From Pachysolen tannophilus NRRL Y-2460 (lineage: Eukaryota; Ascomycota; Pichiomycetes; Alaninales; Pachysolenaceae), in assembly GCA_001661245.1 (NCBI GenBank), contig KV454015.1:1-64000 (forward strand): a DNA stretch of 64,000 nucleotides, in the 5' to 3' direction. Position 1 is the stretch's first letter; each line of letters opens with the position of its first letter. Positions 1-8,340 of this stretch are shown here, piece after piece. The position numbers and the translations under genes were made by a program. The notes beneath the pieces are model-generated. The model made no database searches and was not told the origin of the DNA. It saw nothing but the letters and a program-made list of their open reading frames with translations.

Positions 1-278
1 CCACTCACACCACTCACACCACTCACACCACTCACACCACTCACACCACTCACACCACTCACACCACTCACACCACTCACACCACTCACACCACTCACAC
101 CACTCACACCACTCACACCACTCACACCACTCACACCACTCACACCACTCACACCACTCACACCACTCACACCACTCACACCACTCACACCACTCACACC
201 ACTCACACCACTCACACCACTCACACCACTCACACCACTCACACCACTCACACCACTCACACCACTCACACCACTCAC
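1..278. repeat. Telomeric repeat array, 9-bp unit CCACTCACA
   Basis: Thirty complete copies of CCACTCACA plus 8 bases of a thirty-first run without any variation I could see, then break into unique sequence at base 279. The complementary unit is TGTGAGTGG, and this G-rich strand runs 5'->3' toward base 1, the orientation of a chromosome end. The array starts at the first base of the window, so it probably continues to, or is, the physical end. The perfect homogeneity fits faithful telomerase copying rather than the irregular repeats of S. cerevisiae. I do not recognise this exact unit from a named species. Confidence 0.93.
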
Positions 279-1027
279 TTAAAAACTAATTTTAGAGTCT
301 GATGTCTCCTTGGTGTCCAAATGATAAGGCTATGTTTAGGTCCTTTTGAAACTTTATTTGCACTTAGACTCCATATGAGATATCGCTGTTGAAATTTTTT
401 TTTTTCCTGAATAATAAATCTGACTTTAAAGATTGTTATTCCACAATTCCAACTTTTCTTTGATACCGCATAATTTACGATTTTCCTTATTACTATTCCA
501 TTATAATATGTTTCTTAGGAATGACTGATAAGTTCATGCTTATTAGACGTCAAAATTAATATAACGCACTTTCTATAATACCAACGTTAGTTCTTCCTTG
601 ATTCGCTCATCGTTACAAATTTTTTTATAATTCTTGGGTGTTTTACGATATATAGTTTTGAATCGGCCTATTATATTAAGTCAGTTCTTTATAAAAAACA
701 GTTTATAGCTAGGTTACTGTGAATAGTGGATATTTGATAATTGAGAAATTTTCGATGTAATTTGCTTCTTTTGTGTGTACAATGTAGCTTCTGCGATTCA
801 GAAATCAACAGTTTCCCTTAGAATTTTCATCTACGAATAAACGGGTTATGATAACTAACCTCAAACTACAAGTATTTGTCTACTACGCTTTATTTTTACT
901 GTAATAATTTTCAAAGCGAATTATTTGGGTACATCACATCATAGCAATTAATATCTATACTAATCACAAAAAAATAAAATAAAGTAAAATAAAATTAAAT
1001 AAACGAAATAAAGAAAAACACTCTAGC
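279..1027. other. Gene-free subtelomeric spacer
   Basis: This AT-rich unique sequence lies between the telomere array and the stop codon of the first gene. I see no ORF of useful length, no tRNA, no degenerate telomere units and no recognisable transposon end. The last 60 bases before the first gene are A-rich with short AAATAAA-like repeats (about 970-1015), which could serve as its 3' processing region. Confidence 0.7.
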
Positions 1028-2227
1028 TTACACGGTCTCAGCTTGATGCCATCTTTCAATAAATCTACCAAATATTTTTTGGCTGTTCTCATAACCCACA
1101 GTTTTTGTACCTAAAGTCTTTCCTTTTGCATTATTCCAATCTTCGAATCGAATCTCCTCCCAATCTTTTAGTTTCTGATTTCTTGTAAAACCCAACTCTT
1201 TTAGCTTCTTTGAATTCAAAGGATCAGGGTCTAAAATAGAATTTTTTTTTGGATTCGCAAAATATATAATAACCATTCTATCATGGTTTCTTTGATCCAG
1301 AGGAGGTTCTGAGACTCTGTGAATACAAGCTTTAAAATATCCACCAGTAATGAATTCCAATGCATCACCAATATTTACTATTAATGACTGAGGCTTATGA
1401 TTAACATAACTCCACTTACCTGTAAAATAGTCAAAAATCTGTAAGGACAACATAGGTTGACTGGTGATAATAGAAAACCCACTAATATCAGAGTGACCTC
1501 TAAGCCATATATCTTGCTTATCATCGCGACCTTCATATAGCATAAATCTTCCATGTCCACCACCGGATTTTTCAACTTCATTTTGATAAATCTTGAAGTA
1601 ACTATCAAAGAGAAAACCTTCTTCAAGTCCAAGAATTAAATCACATAAATTCAATATTTTTTTGATTACAACATTATGAAGAAAATTGAAATAGTCACTA
1701 ATTTCCAGTTTATAATCCAAAACAATTTGTGGATGGCGTTGTTGATTTTGAAATATTTCATGATGTAAAAAATCTCTAAAGTTATAATGAGTAATTGCAT
1801 CACGTACACCCCCATTTTCATCTTCTTTTAATTTCCAATAAGCCTTTGGCTTAAACCCACTTCCTCTTTCACCACCAAGTCTTTTTTCATTATATTCTTC
1901 CTCATCTTCTTTTCGTGCGGCTCCTGATAAAAAAGAAAGTTTTTCCTCTTCGGGAATTTCCATCAAAGATTGAGATATACTTCTCAATTTCTCAATTTTA
2001 TCCCATGAATAACCAATATTAGTTATATTGAAAAACCCATAAGTGGTAATAGCATTTTCTAAAGTCTTTGCCAATTGACGTCTGGAAGAAATATTTTCCT
2101 CACCATATTTGAAAAGAGATAAATCAATTTCATCTAAACTAATAGTGGGCACTTCTGTCAACAACTTTGTTTCTGGAGGATCCAAAAATGGCCTCAAATT
2201 GTATTTTTCATCCTTTCTGTCAATCAT
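1028..2227 (-). CDS. 2-oxoglutarate/Fe(II)-dependent oxygenase-like protein (isopenicillin N synthase family)
   Basis: This 399-aa protein has the two-part layout of the IPNS/plant dioxygenase family. An N-terminal DIOX_N-like segment (about residues 27-140, with TTYGFFNITNIG at 61-72) is followed by the double-stranded beta-helix. The iron ligands are visible as H245-S-D247 in RGHSDISGF and H303 in CIHRVSEP. The usual 2-oxoglutarate-binding RxS motif is replaced by R317-M-V, so the co-substrate may be held differently or activity altered. The family oxidises or hydroxylates small molecules; the substrate is unknown. It is the gene closest to the telomere and is divergent from a Seo1-like transporter. 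The ATG at 2227 is the start. Confidence is high for the fold and low for the reaction. Confidence 0.85.
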   Translation of the reverse strand: MIDRKDEKYNLRPFLDPPETKLLTEVPTISLDEIDLSLFKYGEENISSRRQLAKTLENAITTYGFFNITNIGYSWDKIEKLRSISQSLMEIPEEEKLSFLSGAARKEDEEEYNEKRLGGERGSGFKPKAYWKLKEDENGGVRDAITHYNFRDFLHHEIFQNQQRHPQIVLDYKLEISDYFNFLHNVVIKKILNLCDLILGLEEGFLFDSYFKIYQNEVEKSGGGHGRFMLYEGRDDKQDIWLRGHSDISGFSIITSQPMLSLQIFDYFTGKWSYVNHKPQSLIVNIGDALEFITGGYFKACIHRVSEPPLDQRNHDRMVIIYFANPKKNSILDPDPLNSKKLKELGFTRNQKLKDWEEIRFEDWNNAKGKTLGTKTVGYENSQKIFGRFIERWHQAETV

Positions 2228-2707
2228 TATTATGTTTTATAAAAGTTCAATAATAGATCTTACCCAGCTACTTTATTATTGTTCAAAAAAAGAGACAAGT
2301 TCCAACTTGCAATCATTGACTTATCTGATCGTTATATAGCTTTTCAAAGGTAAGCCACAGTTTTATCCCTTAAAAAAATCATTTGTTCCCCGAAAAAAAA
2401 AATATTTAAGCGAAAACTTTACTATACATATTGTCTTAACCCCATTTTGAACTGTGTAAGGCTGAAATAAACTGTGGTTCTAGCATAATTAACTAAATGC
2501 ATCTACATTAATTACGACTAATTTTCAGTTATCGTTCAATTTTTAAGAGCTGATGAGAAATATTTTTTCAAAATGAAATATTTTTTTATTATTTCAAGGA
2601 ATTGTATATATAAGAAGTCATTTCCAATTACAAATCATGTTCATGTTCTTTCTAATTTAAGAGATCAGCTAGTGAAAGAAAGAACTTCAAATTGAAAAAA
2701 CAAAAAA
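2228..2707. promoter_or_regulatory. Divergent promoter of oxygenase and Seo1-like gene
   Basis: This region separates two divergent start codons. A TATATATAA box lies at about 2605-2613, roughly 95 bp before the transporter ATG. A CTTATC (GATAAG on the other strand) at 2320-2325 matches the core site of fungal nitrogen-regulating GATA factors, though a single hexamer is expected by chance in AT-rich DNA. Confidence 0.45.
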
Positions 2708-4363
2708 ATGGCCAAATTGCCGTGGTTTATCCCACACTATAGAGAGATTCCCTTTGAAGATGTTAAGGTTGCTGACGAAGATAGTTCACTGGCATCAGAT
2801 AGTATTGCTGATATTCAATCTTCTACCATAATTAAGATAAAAGAATACAGAGATGAGGCTGAAAGACCTTGGTGGAAATTCTTTGATGAGTATGAATATA
2901 GATATACAACAGAAGAGTCAAAAACACACCGAGGTTTTGATAATGGTAAAACTAAAGAGGAGAAGACTCTTCTTTGGAAATTAGATATCCTCATCTCGTT
3001 ATACGCTTTTGTAGGCTACTGGCTTAAATATGTGGACTCTTCCAACTTGACGAATGCCTACGTTTCCGGTATGAAGGAAGATATTGGTATGAAAGGAAAT
3101 GATTTGATTGACGCTCAAGTATATTTTTCTGTTGGAAATATCATTTTTGAATTGCCTTGGATATTTTTATTACCTAGAATATCAATTACTTATTCCTTAG
3201 GTTTTTGCGAGTTTTTATGGGCTATCTTCACGCTTTGTCAATATAGGATTCAAACTCCATCTGCGTTATTTGGTTTACGGTTTTTGGTTGGTGCGGCAGA
3301 AGCAGCATATTTTCCATGTATTCATTATATTTTTGCGAATTGGTATAGACCTACTGAAATAGGTAGAAGGGCTGGTTTTTTCTATATGGGCCAGTTTTTA
3401 GGAATTTTAACTTCTTCGCTATTACAGGCCAGTGTGTTTGATAATTTAGATGGTACCAATGGGTTGGCTGGTTGGAGATGGTTGTTTATAATTGATGGTA
3501 TTATATCATTTGCTGTTGCAATTTTGGGCTTTTTGCTTCTTCCAGGAACACCAACTAGATGTTATTCTATTTGGCTCACCGACGATGAAATCAAGTTGGC
3601 TAGAACAAGAATGATAAACGAAAGAGTTGATATTTCTCCTTCGGTCAAATCCTTTTTTGATAAGAAGACATGGAAAAAAATGTTAAAATCATGGCATTTC
3701 TGGCTTTTAAGTTTCTTACAAATGTTTGGATTTAATACCAACAGTGCTTCAAGTGGTTCTTTTGCGCTTTGGTTAGAATCTTTAAATAAGTATACAACCG
3801 GTCAACTTAATAACTATACCGCAATACCTCCAGCGTTAGGTATACTTTGGATTATCATAGTTTGTTTTGGTGCGGATTTAACAAAAAAGAGATTTCTATT
3901 GATCATGTTTTCTTTTCTTATGAATTTCATTGCAACTGTAATGTTGGCAATATGGGATATACCTGTGAGCGCAAAATGGGTAGGGTTCTGTCTAGCTTAT
4001 TGGTCATGGTCACAATCATCTGTTTTTAATCCTTTGATTCATGATATTTTAAGGCATGATCAAAATTTGAAATCCATAGAATGGATGGTCATATATATTT
4101 TAGGTTTACAATCCTCTGCTTGGGTCTCAAGACTTGCTTGGCCAACAGTAGACTCTCCTAGGTACTTTTCTGGATTTTTAAGTTGTGCAGTATTCAGCAT
4201 TGCGTTTATCATCGGTATTTCTTTTGCCTATGTTCTTTACAAAAGGGATGAAAGAAAAAATGCAATTAAAAATGGAATTTATGTATATAATAGTGAAAAA
4301 GGTGAGTCTCCTGAAGACTTACAGATCGAAGAAGTTACAGAGATTGTTCCCGAAAAATCATAA
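2708..4363 (+). CDS. SEO1: Seo1-like permease (MFS, anion:cation symporter/allantoate permease family)
   Basis: This 551-aa transporter has about 12 membrane segments between residues 90 and 515 and hydrophilic ends. It closely matches what I recall of S. cerevisiae Seo1: the pre-membrane motif YRDEAERPWWKFFDEYEYR (about 47-65), NAYVSGMKED (116-125), CYSIWLTDDEIKLAR in the central loop, and a tail with YKRDERKNAIKNGI. Relatives carry organic anions and vitamins (allantoate, pantothenate, biotin, nicotinate). SEO1 itself is linked to ethionine sulfoxide resistance and its natural substrate is unsettled. It sits between an oxygenase and a racemase-family gene near the telomere, and S. cerevisiae SEO1 is also subtelomeric. 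The ATG is preceded by an A-rich stretch, typical of a yeast start. Confidence 0.87.
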   Translation: MAKLPWFIPHYREIPFEDVKVADEDSSLASDSIADIQSSTIIKIKEYRDEAERPWWKFFDEYEYRYTTEESKTHRGFDNGKTKEEKTLLWKLDILISLYAFVGYWLKYVDSSNLTNAYVSGMKEDIGMKGNDLIDAQVYFSVGNIIFELPWIFLLPRISITYSLGFCEFLWAIFTLCQYRIQTPSALFGLRFLVGAAEAAYFPCIHYIFANWYRPTEIGRRAGFFYMGQFLGILTSSLLQASVFDNLDGTNGLAGWRWLFIIDGIISFAVAILGFLLLPGTPTRCYSIWLTDDEIKLARTRMINERVDISPSVKSFFDKKTWKKMLKSWHFWLLSFLQMFGFNTNSASSGSFALWLESLNKYTTGQLNNYTAIPPALGILWIIIVCFGADLTKKRFLLIMFSFLMNFIATVMLAIWDIPVSAKWVGFCLAYWSWSQSSVFNPLIHDILRHDQNLKSIEWMVIYILGLQSSAWVSRLAWPTVDSPRYFSGFLSCAVFSIAFIIGISFAYVLYKRDERKNAIKNGIYVYNSEKGESPEDLQIEEVTEIVPEKS

Positions 4364-4787
4364 AAAAATGTGCATCTCAAGACTCATTGATATACGCTTT
4401 TTAGTTTTTTATTGGAGTTTTTATTGTTGAACTAGATTTATTATTATCGCTTTCAAAAAGTTGCACTTGTAGTAATTATCTAAACCCAAATGATTGATTA
4501 TGGTATTGTAGTTCTTATCTCCTTGTACTTGTTAGGTTTTCTTCAATAAATGACCAAGAGCAGAAGTATCGATGATCATCAAAAATTACTTATTAACCTT
4601 TGTAAAAAAGAAAGAAAGAAAAATAAAAAAATAATTTAAACTGAACAGCCGTATATGTCCTTTGCCTATCAGTAAACATTGGCTCATTATACTACAGTAA
4701 GATAGTATATAAATAGAGAAACAAATAATTCATCGCTTCTTGGAATTGTGCTTCTTTTTTTCGTAGTTTATAAATAATATATATAGA
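4364..4787. promoter_or_regulatory. Intergenic region with racemase-like gene promoter
   Basis: This lies between two genes on the same strand. A TATATAAAT box at about 4706-4714 is 75-80 bp upstream of the next ATG. A second CTTATC (GATAAG) hexamer lies at 4514-4519, so both accessory promoters carry one. No ORF or RNA gene is evident. Confidence 0.45.
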
Positions 4788-5579
4788 ATGTCATATTATC
4801 CTTCAAAGTCAGATTTAAAACCACTTGGTGCTATTTGTCTTGATTACACTGATGATATTCATAGGCCTCCAGGAGATCCACTAAATGAGGAATCGTTTTC
4901 GTTTCCCTTAGTCCATGAGATGGTTTCAAATGCAACTCTATGGAAAATTGTGCAATCAGAACCTTATACAGATGAATTTTTACAATATTTTGTAGATGCT
5001 TGCGAAAAATTGGCTGAAAAGGGAGCAATTGGTATTATCACTTCGTGTGGATTTTTAGCGCAGGTTCAAAAACGTCTCTCTAGTAAGATTTCTCTTCCAC
5101 TTGCTTCCAGCAGTTTATTGCAAATCCCTCAAATATTATGCATTAGGCCAGAAAATGAACATGTCGGTGTTATCACGTTCGATGAATCTGTATTAAGTGA
5201 TGTGCACTTTGATGGTGTTGGAATAACTTCAATTATGCGAAAGAGAATTAATGTAATAGGTGTTCCAGAAAATGGTCTGCTCAGGGGAGTTATTAGAGAC
5301 GGAAAGCCTTATATCCATGAAGAATTAAAACTAGAAATGATACAATGCGCCATTGAATTAATTGCACGTAATCATCAGATCAAAGTTATTGTCTTGGAGT
5401 GTACTCAAATGCCACCATTTGCTAGGGCAATCCAAGAGGTAGTTCGTTTGCCAGTATACGATGTTATAACCATGATCGATTGGTTTTATTCTGGTCTAAA
5501 TTGTAGATCCATCCCAGAAGATAAGAATAAGGAAGCAGGGCTCAGAAAGAGATTGAGAAGCGGAAAAGAAAAAAAATAA
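4788..5579 (+). CDS. Asp/Glu/hydantoin racemase-superfamily protein
   Basis: This 263-aa soluble protein has the two-cysteine signature of the Asp/Glu/hydantoin racemase superfamily. C87 lies in GIITSCGFL and C205 in VLECTQMPPF, each after a hydrophobic strand, where the acid/base cysteine pair is expected. Characterised members include cofactor-independent racemases (aspartate, glutamate, hydantoin) and maleate isomerase. The substrate cannot be read from sequence. The C-terminus is very basic (GLRKRLRSGKEKK). It follows a Seo1-like transporter on the same strand. A role in using an imported amino-acid derivative, hydantoin or related compound is an inference from position. S. cerevisiae Dcg1 belongs to the same broad superfamily, but I cannot assign orthology. 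Confidence 0.82.
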   Translation: MSYYPSKSDLKPLGAICLDYTDDIHRPPGDPLNEESFSFPLVHEMVSNATLWKIVQSEPYTDEFLQYFVDACEKLAEKGAIGIITSCGFLAQVQKRLSSKISLPLASSSLLQIPQILCIRPENEHVGVITFDESVLSDVHFDGVGITSIMRKRINVIGVPENGLLRGVIRDGKPYIHEELKLEMIQCAIELIARNHQIKVIVLECTQMPPFARAIQEVVRLPVYDVITMIDWFYSGLNCRSIPEDKNKEAGLRKRLRSGKEKK

Positions 5580-5726
5580 CTTATAAATAGATGTATTTCA
5601 TTTCTTTATTTGAGGTAAATTCCAAACTTTCCAGAAACATACCTTCTATGATATCACGCAAATCAACCATTGTTTTTATAAATTATTCGTATGCTGAGCA
5701 GCTTGTGATTTCTTCCATACTGTTAC

Positions 5727-5750
5727 TTTTTTTTTTTTTTTTTTTTTTTT
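5727..5750. repeat. Poly-T tract between convergent genes
   Basis: A run of about 24 T lies between the ends of two convergent genes. Long homopolymers of this kind recur in most intergenic regions of the window and are prone to length error in assembly. Confidence 0.7.
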
Positions 5751-5773
5751 TGTAATTTTCAATTACATTTCTA

Positions 5774-6679
5774 CTAAATAACATGGATTTCGTTCGATAA
5801 TTCGTTCCATAATTTTAATTTGTCTTCAAATTTCACACTAGCAACTAATCCAGAAGTATTAGGAAAAACGTATACCTTACAATCATAACCACAGAGGTCC
5901 TTTAATTTCTTCAAGACACACTTATAGCTTTCGTTTGTAACATTTTCTTGCAATCCCCAGTCAAAAATAGTTTTTTCCAATTTTAATTTCTTGATTCCCA
6001 ATATTTTTGTAATGTATAATACTATAAATTCCCAAATTCCTTTGCCGACAATTACAACAAATTTTGGTTTAGCAAAACTTAATTCTTTAATTAACCTAGG
6101 AACATTTTCAAGTTTTTCCAAATGAGTTAATTCTTGTGCTGATCTAGTGCAACGCAAAATTAAATCAGTAAAGCCTATTCCGTATTTTACCAAATCAAAA
6201 TCATTTTCAGCTTTTACTTGAGTTGAATAAATGTTACTTGAACTTATTATTAAATCTCTAAGTAATGAGTCTTCCTTCATTTTATCTTTAATTGAAACAT
6301 TACTGGCTAATAACACTTTTAACAAAATCTTTGATTGATTGAATAACTTCCAAAAAAGATTTGTAAAATGCGCATAATGATGTTGCTGAAGTGATGATTC
6401 AACACCGGGGTTGAAACCTATGAAGATAATCTTCAAGTTTTCATCTATTGAAGGTTGCAAATCTTTGTATTCCGATTCTAGTGGAGTTGCTGTTGCTGTT
6501 GCTGTTACTGTTGTTAAATCATTAGAATGTAATTTCACCTTTTTCTTCGTCACTGGCTTCTGTATTTTATTTTTCTCTTCTAATAAATGGGCGTTTTTGG
6601 ATGATAACTTTCTAGCTTGATTTCCAATATATCTATATGATTCAAGGTTAGCGTTAAACACATCTCTTGATGAACTCAT
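5774..6679 (-). CDS. G/U mismatch-specific DNA glycosylase, TDG/MUG family
   Basis: This 301-aa protein has the TDG/MUG fold signature. Motif 1, IGFNPG (residues 87-92), corresponds to GINPG and carries the catalytic Asn (N90). It is followed by HHYAHFTNLFWKLF (100-113), which matches the family's HYAGPGNxFW segment. GFTDLILRCTRSA (168-180) is the next core element. PNTSGLVA (273-280) corresponds to the second active-site loop (PSSSA in human TDG), and DKLKLWNEL closes the domain. The family removes uracil or thymine from G:U and G:T pairs in base-excision repair. S. pombe has Thp1, while S. cerevisiae lacks the family. The N-terminus (about 1-80) is basic, includes a Thr-Ala run and probably binds DNA. 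The gene converges on the racemase-like gene across a poly-T tract. Confidence 0.87.
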   Translation of the reverse strand: MSSSRDVFNANLESYRYIGNQARKLSSKNAHLLEEKNKIQKPVTKKKVKLHSNDLTTVTATATATPLESEYKDLQPSIDENLKIIFIGFNPGVESSLQQHHYAHFTNLFWKLFNQSKILLKVLLASNVSIKDKMKEDSLLRDLIISSSNIYSTQVKAENDFDLVKYGIGFTDLILRCTRSAQELTHLEKLENVPRLIKELSFAKPKFVVIVGKGIWEFIVLYITKILGIKKLKLEKTIFDWGLQENVTNESYKCVLKKLKDLCGYDCKVYVFPNTSGLVASVKFEDKLKLWNELSNEIHVI

Positions 6680-6903
6680 CTCAATTATGTTCTACCTCTT
6701 TTCTTTTTTTTTTTTTGGCATGTTTCAATAAATGTAAAATAATTTTTAGCTACAGTTTAAAATAATTTTATAACAAATCAAACTTTTAAATACTGAAAAG
6801 ATAAATTGTAAGCTTTTAAATCTCAACTAACAAAATAATAAATAATTAAAACCGACAAGAAAATAGCTATATATTTTTGAACAACTTTTAAATGGTCAAA
6901 CCT

Positions 6904-8340
6904 CTATATACCATTAGAAGCACAGGTAAAGACACTTCCATAACTATCACTTTCATAACTTAGAATAATACTTTCAACACTTGCATACAAACCTGGACCT
7001 AAGATGTAAAAACCCAGTAATATTAAAAAGATATTTATGAAATATTCAATTTTCTCTGTTGGGTTCAATTTTGGGAATAAGTGACGAACTTTGCAACCAT
7101 ATTTCGATTGTTTTAACCTGAAAAATGCTGTACCCCAAAAGACAAAACCAAACCAACAATCAAACAAAGAAGACATCAAAGATAACAAATCAGAAAAAAA
7201 AGGAATAACTTCTGCGATAATAAAGGCTAATATCCATAAACCAATGTTGGTTGCAACCCAAACAACCCAACCTTTTCTTGTATGAGAGAATCTATGTTCT
7301 GAATCTGGTGGGAAAAATTGGAAAAATAAAAATTGTGAAGAGACATTACCGTATAATGCACCTAAAAATGCAATTGTTGGTATAGCAAATGAAAAAGCAA
7401 TGATTTTATAATGACCTGATAATGAACCAAAAGCTGGAGATATCATATAATAGTTACCCACATAGACATAAATTATAGACCCAGCTAATGCAAAAGTGAT
7501 CAATTCACAAATTGTAACAACATAAAGAGCTTTTTTAAATTCTCGAGGATTTTTCATTTCGGCAATAAACGAAGGATAAGTTATTTGTCCAACAAAAGTA
7601 TATACAATGTTTAAAAAAGCAGACATACCACTTACATAAGTGGTGCCTTGAACTGGCCATAAATTATACTGCACTGGAGTACCATCCCAACCATCTGGAT
7701 GTGTCTGTATACCTGCAAAGATTAAAGATAATAAAACAGCAATAAACATTGTTGCAGCAGAAAAAATTCCAACAAGTGACATTTGAGAAAATGTCCTTGG
7801 TAAAGAAATAACCAAGCAAATAACAGCAGTTGCCACGGAAAATCCAACAGTACAACCCCCATGATTAGAAACAGTATTTAAATATTTAGCACCAACTAAA
7901 ACATGTAAACCTTGAATCAAAATATTATTTAAAAGAAAACAAATTGCAGTTGCATACCATGCCCATTTTTGACCCCAAAATAAATTTTGACCAATATCAC
8001 AAATATTTTGAGTCTTTGGATGTTTAATACAATAATCAGTAATAATAAGTCCAGTATATAGTACTGTTAAAGCAACAAACACTGTAAGTATCAAACCTGG
8101 CACAAGACCAAGAACAGAATAAGACCAAGGAAAACTCATAATAGCAAGACATATATATTCTGAAAATAAAAGTCCGGCTGTTCTTTGCCAAGAACAGGTA
8201 CGATATTTTATATCATGACCATTCTCCTGATTAATCTCATTTTCGAAAAATTGTTCGGTACTGCTATCTTCAAATACATCCTTAATTTCTGATTTTGAAT
8301 AAGTCTCTTTTTCAAGAGAAGGAGGACCATAGTTAGACAT
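6904..8340 (-). CDS. Mtr-like neutral amino-acid permease (AAAP family)
   Basis: This 478-aa membrane protein has about 11 predicted transmembrane segments from residue 50 to the C-terminus. Features typical of fungal Mtr-type permeases are the pre-TM1 segment SWQRTAGLLFSEYICLAI, SFPWSYSVLGLVPG in the first helix pair, and TYPSFIAEMKNPREFKKAL in the middle. Neurospora Mtr imports neutral aliphatic and aromatic amino acids at the plasma membrane. S. cerevisiae has AAAP members (Avt) but, to my knowledge, no Mtr orthologue. The acidic N-terminal 45 residues look cytosolic. The gene is divergent from DDL1. Substrate range is inferred from family only. Confidence 0.86.
   Translation of the reverse strand: MSNYGPPSLEKETYSKSEIKDVFEDSSTEQFFENEINQENGHDIKYRTCSWQRTAGLLFSEYICLAIMSFPWSYSVLGLVPGLILTVFVALTVLYTGLIITDYCIKHPKTQNICDIGQNLFWGQKWAWYATAICFLLNNILIQGLHVLVGAKYLNTVSNHGGCTVGFSVATAVICLVISLPRTFSQMSLVGIFSAATMFIAVLLSLIFAGIQTHPDGWDGTPVQYNLWPVQGTTYVSGMSAFLNIVYTFVGQITYPSFIAEMKNPREFKKALYVVTICELITFALAGSIIYVYVGNYYMISPAFGSLSGHYKIIAFSFAIPTIAFLGALYGNVSSQFLFFQFFPPDSEHRFSHTRKGWVVWVATNIGLWILAFIIAEVIPFFSDLLSLMSSLFDCWFGFVFWGTAFFRLKQSKYGCKVRHLFPKLNPTEKIEYFINIFLILLGFYILGPGLYASVESIILSYESDSYGSVFTCASNGI

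Noticed and set aside
1-278. CRISPR-like or coding tandem repeat at the left end
   Set aside because: The units are contiguous with no spacers and occur only at the terminus, with the G-strand pointing outward; a telomere explains it.
279-1027. Subtelomeric transposon or virus-like fossil
   Set aside because: I found no terminal repeats, polymerase or capsid-like reading frames here or elsewhere in the window.
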